Of a DNA stretch of 9,627 nt, positions 1 through 5,739 are shown one piece after another. Below the pieces are notes generated by a model that was not told the DNA's origin, made no database searches, and was given only the letters and a program-made list of their open reading frames with translations. The translations under genes and the position numbers were made by a program. Location of the stretch: positions 1 to 9,627 of the forward strand of contig SFCP01000066.1 of NCBI GenBank assembly GCA_004558535.1, read 5' to 3'. The DNA comes from Bacteroidales bacterium. GTDB taxonomy: Bacteria; Bacteroidota; Bacteroidia; Bacteroidales; Bacteroidaceae. The first letter of the stretch is position 1. Each line of letters opens with the position of its first letter.

Positions 1-1
1 C

Positions 2-277
2 ACCTCCGTGCTGCGTACCGAAGCCGACGTGAAGCGCCTGCGCCGTGTCAACGCCAATGCCTCGGAAAACAGCTGCCACCAATATGGCACCACGTTCGAC
101 ATCTGCTACAACCGCTTCGTGCGCGTCATCGACCCCTCCGACAGCCTCACACGCGACGTATGGCCGGGCGAGCTGAAAGCCATCCTGGCCGAAGTCATCC
201 GCGACCAGCGAAATCGCGGTGCCTGCTATGTGAAGTACGAATACCGCCAAAGCTGTTTCCACGTGACGGCACGCTAA
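2..277 (+). CDS. 3' end of a DUF5715-like (peptidase M15-like) protein, truncated by the window edge
   Basis: The reading frame is open from the first bases and ends at TAA 275-277, so only the last ~91 residues are visible and the true start lies upstream. The GTG at position 8 is an internal Val codon, not a start. The visible part contains 'NSCHQYGTTFD' (His codon 77-79, Asp codon 98-100), which fits the H-x(6)-D zinc-binding pattern of M15/LAS-type D,D-peptidases. Near the C-terminus is 'KYEYRQSCFHVT' (His codon 260-262), the position of the last zinc-ligand His in that fold. From memory this matches the Bacteroidetes DUF5715 family, whose members are exported and hydrolase-like; cleavage of peptidoglycan cross-links is an inference. 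An Arg-rich stretch ('VKRLRRVN') precedes the motif. The hairpin at 372-407 could act as its terminator. Confidence 0.68.
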   Translation, partial: TSVLRTEADVKRLRRVNANASENSCHQYGTTFDICYNRFVRVIDPSDSLTRDVWPGELKAILAEVIRDQRNRGACYVKYEYRQSCFHVTAR

Positions 278-327
278 CCCGGAGAGAGGAGAGGCAGAAG
301 AGAAATGTTAAAACGCGGAATGGCGGA

Positions 328-359
328 TTTGGATTTCCTGAAAATATTTCGTAACTTTG
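328..359 (+). promoter_or_regulatory. Consensus Bacteroidetes promoter, rightward
   Basis: TTTG at 328-331, a 20-base spacer and TAACTTTG at 352-359 match the Bacteroidetes housekeeping promoter (-33 TTTG, -7 TAnnTTTG) with no mismatch. Transcription would start around 363-368. No gene lies downstream on this strand before position 2183, and a strong terminator begins only a few bases after the predicted start, so the promoter appears to be an orphan or to drive a very short RNA. Confidence 0.7.
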
Positions 360-371
360 TCATAGACCCAT

Positions 372-407
372 GGGGAAAGCCGGACACACCGCGGCTTTCC
401 CCTTTTT
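372..407 (+). terminator. Strong intrinsic terminator just after the 328-359 promoter
   Basis: An 11-bp perfect stem (372-382 pairing with 392-402, left arm GGGGAAAGCCG) closes a 9-base loop and is followed directly by TTTTT (403-407). It could end readthrough from the gene stopping at 277. Together with the promoter at 328-359 it would define an RNA of about 40-45 nt that is almost entirely hairpin. The ATG at 370 opens a frame of about 30 codons through the hairpin, but nothing suggests that it is translated. Confidence 0.85.
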
Positions 408-425
408 AGTAAGCCGGCAGAGGGC

Positions 426-509
426 AAAACTATCCGGCACTTGCGCAAAACTACCCAGCACTTAGAAAAAACTACCCAGCACTTAGGAAAAATTATCCGG
501 CACTTGGTT
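426..509 (+). repeat. Array of four 21-base tandem repeats (left copy)
   Basis: Four units of exactly 21 bases lie head to tail at 426-446, 447-467, 468-488 and 489-509. The conserved core is AAAACTAYCCRGCACTT and the last four bases vary. Units 2 and 3 are almost identical; units 1 and 4 share the TATCCGG variant. There are no unique spacers, so this is not a CRISPR array. Each unit starts with an A-tract, and 21 bases is two helical turns, so the tracts lie on the same DNA face. The same family recurs at 9394-9477; the 18-mer AAAACTATCCGGCACTTG occurs in both (426-443 and 9415-9432). Function unknown. Confidence 0.93.
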
Positions 510-513
510 TTTT

Positions 514-569
514 CCGGGTACTACCCGGGCATTTTGCCTGTCGCAGGCGGTGTGACAAAAAAGGTCACA
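514..569. repeat. Cluster of three small inverted repeats 3' of the recombinase gene
   Basis: Three hairpin-forming inverted repeats follow one another: CCGGGTA/TACCCGG (514-520 and 522-528), GCCTG/CAGGC (536-540 and 544-548) and TGTGAC/GTCACA (551-556 and 564-569). They begin 4 bases after the 21-base array and end 38 bases from the recombinase stop codon. None is followed by a clean T-run on the minus strand, so a normal terminator for the recombinase is not evident; they may slow or end its transcription, or bind a protein. Confidence 0.55.
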
Positions 570-607
570 AAACGCCCTCTTAACATTGTTTATATTAAAT
601 CTCACCC

Positions 608-1864
608 TTAGCGGCGGCGAACCAACTCTCCGCTGCCAAGTCCCTGCAGCACAGCATGATTGGCCCGGTCCACCACAGCGTTTTCAAAGGACTTCAGGTA
701 GATGCGCGTCGTGCTTTCCGAGGTATGCCCCATGGCCTCGCTGATGGCCGAGACGGGCACCTGCAGGTCCTTGGCAATGCTTGCCCAGGAATGGCGGGCC
801 ACGTAGGTAGTCAACTTGGCGGCAAGCCCTAACCGATGGCCCAACTGCTTGAGGTGTTTGTTCACCACGCGTATCTTGTTGCGGTACTGCCGCACCTCGT
901 CCACGCCGGGCCGGGAAATGATGGGCAGGAGGTAGGGCGACGCCCCCGTGTCGTACCTTTCCACAATCTCTTGCATGCAGGACTCCCAGCGCACCAAAAT
1001 CGGCTGCCCCGTCTTCCGGCGTCGGTATGTGATGTATCCGCCCACGACGTCGCCTTTCTTCAGATATGCCATGTCTACCATCGACATGCCGCAGGTGTAG
1101 AGGCTGAACAGGAACAGGTCGCGCGACAGTGCCGCGGCGGAACCGCGCGGTAGTGCGGCCTCCCGAATCTTCCGCACATCGCCCACATCGACAGCGCGCT
1201 TCTTAGTTTTGGCAATGCCGGTATAGACACGTGCGAAGGGCCTCGCCTGCGGCGTAAATCCCCGCTCCACTGCCTGATTGTAGATGGCCCGCAGGGTGCG
1301 CATATAGAAAGAGACCGTGTTGAGACAAAGCCCCCGCTGCTTCAGGTACGCCTCGTACCGCTGCATCAGCGCGGCGCTCATGCCCTCGATGGCAACCGGT
1401 GCGCCCCTGCCCACGAAGCGGCGGAAACTGTTCAGAGAGAGCGTGTACTTCGTCGCTAACGACGCTCGCCCCTGCTCCCGCTTCTCGGCAATGAGCACCT
1501 CGGCAAATTCCGAAAACTCGCGTACCTGTTCCCGCTGCCGGAACAGGCGGACAACATCCTCGGCCCGGTACGCCCCGCCCCCCTGCTCCAGACGGAAAAT
1601 AATCAACTGCATGCGAAGCCAATCCTCGCGCAGCCCCTCCTGCACAGCCCGCAGATAACGGCCGCGCGCAACGTCCTCGCCACGCGCAGCATCTTCGACC
1701 ACGCACACGACCACGGACTGCCCCACCCTGTCCCACTCGTGTGGGTACAACCTGTAGGAAGTGCTGACCTGACGCACCACGCGCCGGTGGATGACTTGCA
1801 GAAACAATGTGCCCTCGCGGCCGGGGACGGACGAGGGACGAAACTTGATTTTTGTAGTTGCCAT
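608..1864 (-). CDS. Tyrosine recombinase / site-specific integrase, Bacteroidetes type, with a Cys at the Arg-I position
   Basis: This 418-residue protein has the layout of Bacteroidetes tyrosine recombinases: an N-terminal arm-type DNA-binding region (about 3-90, 'KIKFRPSS', 'YPHEWDR'), a helical SAM-like core-binding domain (about 115-205) and a catalytic domain (about 220-400). Visible catalytic-box residues are the beta-hairpin Lys in 'YRRRKTGQ' (K284), R357 in 'YVARHSW', H380 in 'MGHTSE' and the nucleophile Y389 in 'TRIYLKSF'. Where the first catalytic Arg is expected the protein reads 'YTCGMSMVD', Cys258 (codon 1091-1093, TGC; one transition from CGC). ATG 1864 gives full family length. 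Such enzymes carry out integration, excision or DNA inversion; the substrate is unknown here. The gene is divergent from the S9 peptidase. Its GC-rich codon use resembles the neighbours, so it does not look newly acquired. Confidence 0.93.
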   Translation of the reverse strand: MATTKIKFRPSSVPGREGTLFLQVIHRRVVRQVSTSYRLYPHEWDRVGQSVVVCVVEDAARGEDVARGRYLRAVQEGLREDWLRMQLIIFRLEQGGGAYRAEDVVRLFRQREQVREFSEFAEVLIAEKREQGRASLATKYTLSLNSFRRFVGRGAPVAIEGMSAALMQRYEAYLKQRGLCLNTVSFYMRTLRAIYNQAVERGFTPQARPFARVYTGIAKTKKRAVDVGDVRKIREAALPRGSAAALSRDLFLFSLYTCGMSMVDMAYLKKGDVVGGYITYRRRKTGQPILVRWESCMQEIVERYDTGASPYLLPIISRPGVDEVRQYRNKIRVVNKHLKQLGHRLGLAAKLTTYVARHSWASIAKDLQVPVSAISEAMGHTSESTTRIYLKSFENAVVDRANHAVLQGLGSGELVRRR

Positions 1865-1917
1865 AGTTGCTTTATATTAAGTGGGTAATACGTTTCCCAA
1901 AGGAGAGAAGTCACAAG

Positions 1918-1925
1918 CAAAATTA
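1918..1925 (-). promoter_or_regulatory. Possible -7 element for the recombinase gene
   Basis: On the minus strand 1925-1918 reads TAATTTTG, matching TAnnTTTG, about 54 bases upstream of the recombinase ATG. No TTTG is found at the expected 19-21-base distance upstream, so this is a weak candidate. Confidence 0.35.
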
Positions 1926-2117
1926 GAGGTATCGCCGCGAGCTCGTACCGGCCGAAAGCTTAGTGCCCTATAATTTTTCCCCAATGCCTTGCAGCTCAGC
2001 ACGTACGCACCCAGCGCGCCACAGAAGGCCACGGGGCCACAGAAGGTCCCACAGGAAGCCACGCTCGGCTGCCCGACAAATCCCCCTCCGGCACAGCCCT
2101 TGGCGAATTTTGGGCTT

Positions 2118-2153
2118 TTTGCTTCGCACGTCGGCCGTTTTTCACTAACTTCG
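2118..2153 (+). promoter_or_regulatory. Possible promoter of the S9 peptidase gene
   Basis: TAACTTCG at 2146-2153 differs from TAnnTTTG at one base. Upstream, TTTG at 2118-2121 is 24 bases away (longer than usual), while TTCG at 2123-2126 is at a better 19-base distance. The implied start leaves a leader of about 20-25 bases before ATG 2183, typical for this phylum. Confidence 0.45.
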
Positions 2154-2182
2154 CACATTGAAAAACCAACCACTTACGCAAT

Positions 2183-4675
2183 ATGAAGAAATTACTGACC
2201 GCTTTGGCTGTCTGTGCCCTCCCCGTGATGGCGACAGCCGACACCATCCACGTGGCCGAAGTCGTTTACAACGGCCCTGTGGAGATGATAGCCCCTTTCG
2301 CCACGGACTCCGTAAACATGAAGGGGGAAAAGTATGACGTGAAGTCGCTCCTGAAGGACAACGAACGGTGGATTTACCGAAAAGGGACACAGACGCTGCG
2401 TAGCGGCGAGGCCCTGCTGCCAGCGGACTACCACAGCGCAGCCCCTGCCTTGGCCACACTTTCGTTTACCGTCGAGACACAGCGATTTGCCAAGGTGCAA
2501 CTGAATGTCAAGACCCTGCGGGACTACAAGGTCTACGTGGACGAGAAAGAGCTGTCGGGCACAGAAATCCAACTGGCACCGGGGCGCGCGGAAGTGACGC
2601 TGCTTGCCCTGACCGACACGACCCGGCACGACAGCCTGAACCTGTCGCTGACAGGCGACATGGCAGCATGGATACAGGTAAATCCCACAGGAAAACGCCC
2701 CTACACGATGGGCGAAATGCTCTGGGGCGACCACCAGTACCGTGTCCGTATGTCGCCGATGGGTAAATACTATGTGACCACCTACTACTACACGAAAAAG
2801 AACGGTACATCCAACTACCGCACCGTGGTGACGGAGACGGCAACAGGCCGCACGCTGCTACAGCGAAACAGCTTCGTAGACCTGCAATGGATGCCCCGCC
2901 GCGAAGTGCTCTACTATACCCGCGACGGCGCGCAAGGCAAAGACCTGGTCACCCTTGACCCCGCTACGGGACGCGAAGAGGTGATGGCCGAAAACATTCC
3001 CGCCACCGGCTTCACCATGGCGCCCGACGAGAGCTACTTCGTCTACAGCAAGACGGAGGAAGGCAAACGTGAAAGCAACGGCCTGCGACGCCTCTACGAC
3101 CCCGACGACCGTATGCCGGGCTGGCGCAACCGTACGACACTCTGGCTCTATGATATACAAAACGGCATCAACCGCCAGCTGACCTGCGGCGCAGCATCGG
3201 TGTGGCTAAGCGACATCTCCGAGGACAGCCGGCGACTGCTGATTTCCTACAGCCGCATGCACCCGAACCGTCACCCCTTCCACCGCACTTCGCTGCTGAC
3301 CATGGACGTGAAGAGCGGACAGGTGGACACACTGCTGAGCGACACCGTATTCATCGCCGACGCACGGTTCCTGCCGGGACGGGACGAACTGATTGTCAAG
3401 GCGACACCGGCGGCATTCGGCGGCATCGGCAGCGAAGTGAAACCAGGCCAGACGCCGCAGGGCTTTGACCACCGCCTGTTCCTCTACAATCCGGCGGACG
3501 GAAAGGCGACACCGTTGCTACCGGGCTTCCTGCCCTCGGTCGGCCGCGTGGAGTGCTCGCCCGCAGATGGCCTGATCTATTTCAGCGCTACGGACGGCTG
3601 CGACCAAAGCCTGTTCCGCCTGAACCCCTCCACGCGACAGGTGGAAAAATTCCGCCTGCCCGTCAGCTGCCTGCAAGGCTATTCCATCGCCCTGCGTCAG
3701 AAAAAGCCCGCGGCCGTATTCTTCGGACAAACGGGTGAGCGCGCCCGCCAAATGTATCAGTGCCAACTCAGTTCGACCACGCCCCGGACAAAAGCAGTGG
3801 GCGAAATCGACACCGAAGCCCTCTATCGCGACGTGGCCATCGGCACCTGCCGCGACTGGAACTTCCTCTCCTCGCGCGGCGACAGCATCCACGGCTTCTA
3901 CTTCCTGCCGCCCGACTTTGACGCAACGAAGAAATATCCGCTGATTGTCTACTACTACGGCGGCTGTACGCCCAGTACGAAAATGCTGGAAATCAACTAT
4001 CCCTTCCAAGTGCTGGCCGGACAGGGCTACGTGGTCTATGTGTGCAACCCCAGCGGAGCCATCGGCTACGGACAGGAATTTGCCGCCCGCCACGTCAACA
4101 CCTGGGGCGAAGGCTCGGGCGACGATATTATCGAGGGTACGAAACAGTTCCTGAAAGAGCATACATACGTAGACCCGAAAAAGGTGGGCTGCATGGGTGC
4201 CAGCTACGGCGGCTTCATGACACAGTACCTGCAGACACGCACAGACCTCTTTGCCGCAGCCATCTCGCACGCAGGTATCTCGAACATCGCCAGCTATTGG
4301 GGCGGCGGCTACTGGGGCTACACCTACGGCGAAACGGCCCAGTACGGCTCCTACCCTTGGAACAACCCCGACCTCTACGTGAAGCACTCGCCGCTCTTCA
4401 ACGCAGACAAAATACACACGCCCATCCTCCTGCTGCACGGCACGGCCGACACCAACGTACCTACAAACGAGAGCCAGCAGCTCTTTACCGCCCTACGCAT
4501 CCTGGGACGGCCCGTCAGCTACATCCAGGTGGAAGGCGAAAACCATGTAATTACAGATTACGACAAGCGAATGGTATGGCAGAACGCCATATTTGCATGG
4601 TTCGCCCACTGGCTGAAGGATGAACCGGAATGGTGGAAAGAGCTCTACCCGGAAGATAAATTCGGCAGGCAGTAA
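2183..4675 (+). CDS. Exported S9-family serine peptidase (prolyl oligopeptidase / DPP-IV-like) with an extra N-terminal domain
   Basis: This 830-residue protein starts at ATG 2183 with a signal peptide ('MKKLLTALAVCALPVMATA', about 1-19), so it works in the periplasm or at the surface. Residues ~20-160 form a beta-rich region ('VQLNVKTLRDYKVYVDEKEL') not usual in this family. Residues ~165-570 look like a DPP-IV-type beta-propeller with a 'DRMPGWRNRTTLWLYD' stretch. The C-terminal alpha/beta-hydrolase (about 580-825) has the full triad: S674 in 'GASYGG', D756 in 'HGTADTNV' and H788 in 'EGENHV'. Family members cleave short peptides, often after Pro; whether this is a dipeptidyl-, tripeptidyl- or acyl-peptidase is not clear, because the Glu pair that anchors the free N-terminus in DPP-IV was not identified. 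It stands alone between its own weak promoter and a terminator at 4729-4760. Usual family length is about 700-750. Confidence 0.93.
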   Translation: MKKLLTALAVCALPVMATADTIHVAEVVYNGPVEMIAPFATDSVNMKGEKYDVKSLLKDNERWIYRKGTQTLRSGEALLPADYHSAAPALATLSFTVETQRFAKVQLNVKTLRDYKVYVDEKELSGTEIQLAPGRAEVTLLALTDTTRHDSLNLSLTGDMAAWIQVNPTGKRPYTMGEMLWGDHQYRVRMSPMGKYYVTTYYYTKKNGTSNYRTVVTETATGRTLLQRNSFVDLQWMPRREVLYYTRDGAQGKDLVTLDPATGREEVMAENIPATGFTMAPDESYFVYSKTEEGKRESNGLRRLYDPDDRMPGWRNRTTLWLYDIQNGINRQLTCGAASVWLSDISEDSRRLLISYSRMHPNRHPFHRTSLLTMDVKSGQVDTLLSDTVFIADARFLPGRDELIVKATPAAFGGIGSEVKPGQTPQGFDHRLFLYNPADGKATPLLPGFLPSVGRVECSPADGLIYFSATDGCDQSLFRLNPSTRQVEKFRLPVSCLQGYSIALRQKKPAAVFFGQTGERARQMYQCQLSSTTPRTKAVGEIDTEALYRDVAIGTCRDWNFLSSRGDSIHGFYFLPPDFDATKKYPLIVYYYGGCTPSTKMLEINYPFQVLAGQGYVVYVCNPSGAIGYGQEFAARHVNTWGEGSGDDIIEGTKQFLKEHTYVDPKKVGCMGASYGGFMTQYLQTRTDLFAAAISHAGISNIASYWGGGYWGYTYGETAQYGSYPWNNPDLYVKHSPLFNADKIHTPILLLHGTADTNVPTNESQQLFTALRILGRPVSYIQVEGENHVITDYDKRMVWQNAIFAWFAHWLKDEPEWWKELYPEDKFGRQ

Positions 4676-4728
4676 GCTGCTACCCCTCCCCCACTCCGGC
4701 TTGCCCAAGGGCAATGCCTATGAAATTG

Positions 4729-4760
4729 GTTCGCGGACCGGCTTGCGGTCTGCGAACTTT
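4729..4760 (+). terminator. Terminator hairpin after the S9 peptidase gene
   Basis: GTTCGCGGACCG (4729-4740) pairs with CGGTCTGCGAAC (4746-4757) around a 5-base loop: 12 pairs, one of them G-U, followed by TTT then CGTT. The U-tract is short but the stem is strong. A second small hairpin, ACGAC/GTCGT (4765-4769 and 4773-4777), follows. Confidence 0.75.
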
Positions 4761-4826
4761 CGTTACGACAAAGTCGTGAAAACAGCACATCCCGCCGTTA
4801 AAATCCACAAAAAAGTCCGTAGAGAT

Positions 4827-4857
4827 TTTTCCGACTACGGCAAAATATCTAACTTTG
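4827..4857 (+). promoter_or_regulatory. Promoter of the GH25-GH20 gene pair
   Basis: TAACTTTG at 4850-4857 is a perfect -7 element. TTTT at 4827-4830, 19 bases upstream, is one mismatch from TTTG. The expected start near 4862-4866 leaves a leader of about 15 bases to ATG 4880, which supports that ATG over the upstream TTG at 4868. Confidence 0.72.
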
Positions 4858-4879
4858 CAAGGCACAATTGTTTACGCCC

Positions 4880-5698
4880 ATGAGCTACTTCGCAAAATAC
4901 TTCCACTTTCTTGTACTTCTCACGCTGACAGCACTGTTTCTCTGCCCCACCGAGGCCAACGCCCGCCGCAAGGAACGGAGCGCCCGCGGCATTATGTCGT
5001 CGGAAATCATCGAACCGGATGCACTGGCAGCCAAAGCCGCACAGGAACCGAGGATGAAAAAGGCAACAGCCATGACTACCAAGCAGTCCAACATCAACTC
5101 GCGCTATCGCGAGGGCATTGACGTGTCGCACTACCAAGGCTGGATCGATTGGGACCAGGTGGCAGGCAGTTCGCGCATCTCCTACGTTTACCTGAAAGCT
5201 ACCGAGGGGGCCAACTTCCTGGACGATACCTACGCCCGCAACCTGAGCGAGGCACGCCGCGTGGGACTCAGCGTGGGCAGCTACCACTTCTATCGCCCCA
5301 ACGTCAGCTGGCAGGAACAGCTGCGCAACCTCACCGAAAACGTGAAAGCCGAGACGCAAGACCTGGTGCCCATCATCGACATCGAAAGCCGCGGCAAGGT
5401 GTCGGAGGAGAAATTTATCGCCGACCTGAAAGCCTTTGTCCTGCAGGTGGAGCGACACTATGGTAAAAAGCCACTGCTCTATTCCTACCAGAACTTCTAC
5501 AACCGCCACTTGGTAGGACACTTCAACGACTATCACTGGATGATTGCCAAATACCAGGAAAGCTGTCCCGTCCTCAACGACGGCAAGGACTACATCATGT
5601 GGCAATACACATCGACCGGCAGCATCCCGGGCATCAAGGGGAACGTGGACCGCAGCAAAATCATGGGCGACCACACCCTGCACCAAGTGAAGCTATAA
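4880..5698 (+). CDS. Exported GH25-family muramidase (lysozyme)
   Basis: The 272-residue protein from ATG 4880 opens with a hydrophobic signal segment (about 8-21) and a likely signal-peptidase I site after 'EANA' (residue 28). A low-complexity linker of about 45 residues follows, then the GH25 domain (about 77-262). Diagnostic motifs are 'GIDVSHYQGWIDW' (D81), 'YVYLKATEG', 'GSYHFYRP', the catalytic DxE in 'PIIDIES' (D167, E169), 'WQYTSTG' and a closing 'GNVDRS' (D257). GH25 enzymes hydrolyse the beta-1,4 bond between N-acetylmuramic acid and N-acetylglucosamine in peptidoglycan; family knowledge suggests D167/E169 as catalytic. No lipobox is convincing around C22. It is first in a unit with the GH20 gene 41 bases downstream. 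A TTG at 4868 in the same frame is a less likely start because it lies almost on the predicted transcription start. Self wall remodelling and attack on other bacteria are both possible. Confidence 0.93.
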   Translation: MSYFAKYFHFLVLLTLTALFLCPTEANARRKERSARGIMSSEIIEPDALAAKAAQEPRMKKATAMTTKQSNINSRYREGIDVSHYQGWIDWDQVAGSSRISYVYLKATEGANFLDDTYARNLSEARRVGLSVGSYHFYRPNVSWQEQLRNLTENVKAETQDLVPIIDIESRGKVSEEKFIADLKAFVLQVERHYGKKPLLYSYQNFYNRHLVGHFNDYHWMIAKYQESCPVLNDGKDYIMWQYTSTGSIPGIKGNVDRSKIMGDHTLHQVKL

Positions 5699-5739
5699 AC
5701 ATCCCGGCATAGGAAAAACAAAGAGAACCCTACTATACC

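Larger units (their letters stand above)
1865..2182. other. Divergent intergenic region between recombinase and S9 peptidase
   Basis: This is 318 bases without a credible gene. It contains the 5' leaders and weak promoter candidates of both flanking genes. Near its middle is a short run of imperfect direct repeats: GCCACAGAAGG at 2018-2028 and 2036-2046, and a diverged CCCACAGGAAG at 2048-2058. A 7-base inverted pair TAAGTGG (1878-1884) / CCACTTA (2170-2176) sits in the two leaders. CTTCGCAC occurs twice, at 2122-2129 and 2150-2157. The open frames here have no codon bias or recognisable product. Confidence 0.6.

Noticed and set aside
8..10. GTG at position 8 as the start of the first gene
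   Set aside because: The frame is open to the window edge and the visible part holds only the C-terminal motifs of the family, so the gene begins upstream.
426..509. Tandem repeats as a CRISPR array
   Set aside because: The units abut with no unique spacers, the unit length is 21 and there are no cas genes in the window.
551..569. TGTGAC/GTCACA as a CRP-type operator
   Set aside because: The spacing between TGTGA and TCACA is 9 bases instead of 6, Bacteroidales do not use an Escherichia-type CRP regulon in this way, and the site lies at the 3' end of the only nearby gene.
1877..2173. 98-codon minus-strand open frame between recombinase and S9 gene
   Set aside because: Low-complexity, Cys/Gly-rich product, overlaps both leaders and the promoter candidates, and resembles no family.
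3518..4438. 306-codon open frame on the minus strand
   Set aside because: It lies wholly inside the S9 peptidase gene on the opposite strand, whose catalytic motifs are intact; it is a by-product of GC-rich codon use.
4868..4870. TTG as start codon of the GH25 gene
   Set aside because: It lies only 11 bases after the -7 element, at or near the transcription start; ATG 4880 gives a normal signal peptide and leader.
4835..5686. 283-codon open frame on the minus strand
   Set aside because: It is antisense to the GH25 gene, which has all its family motifs; the minus frame encodes nothing recognisable.
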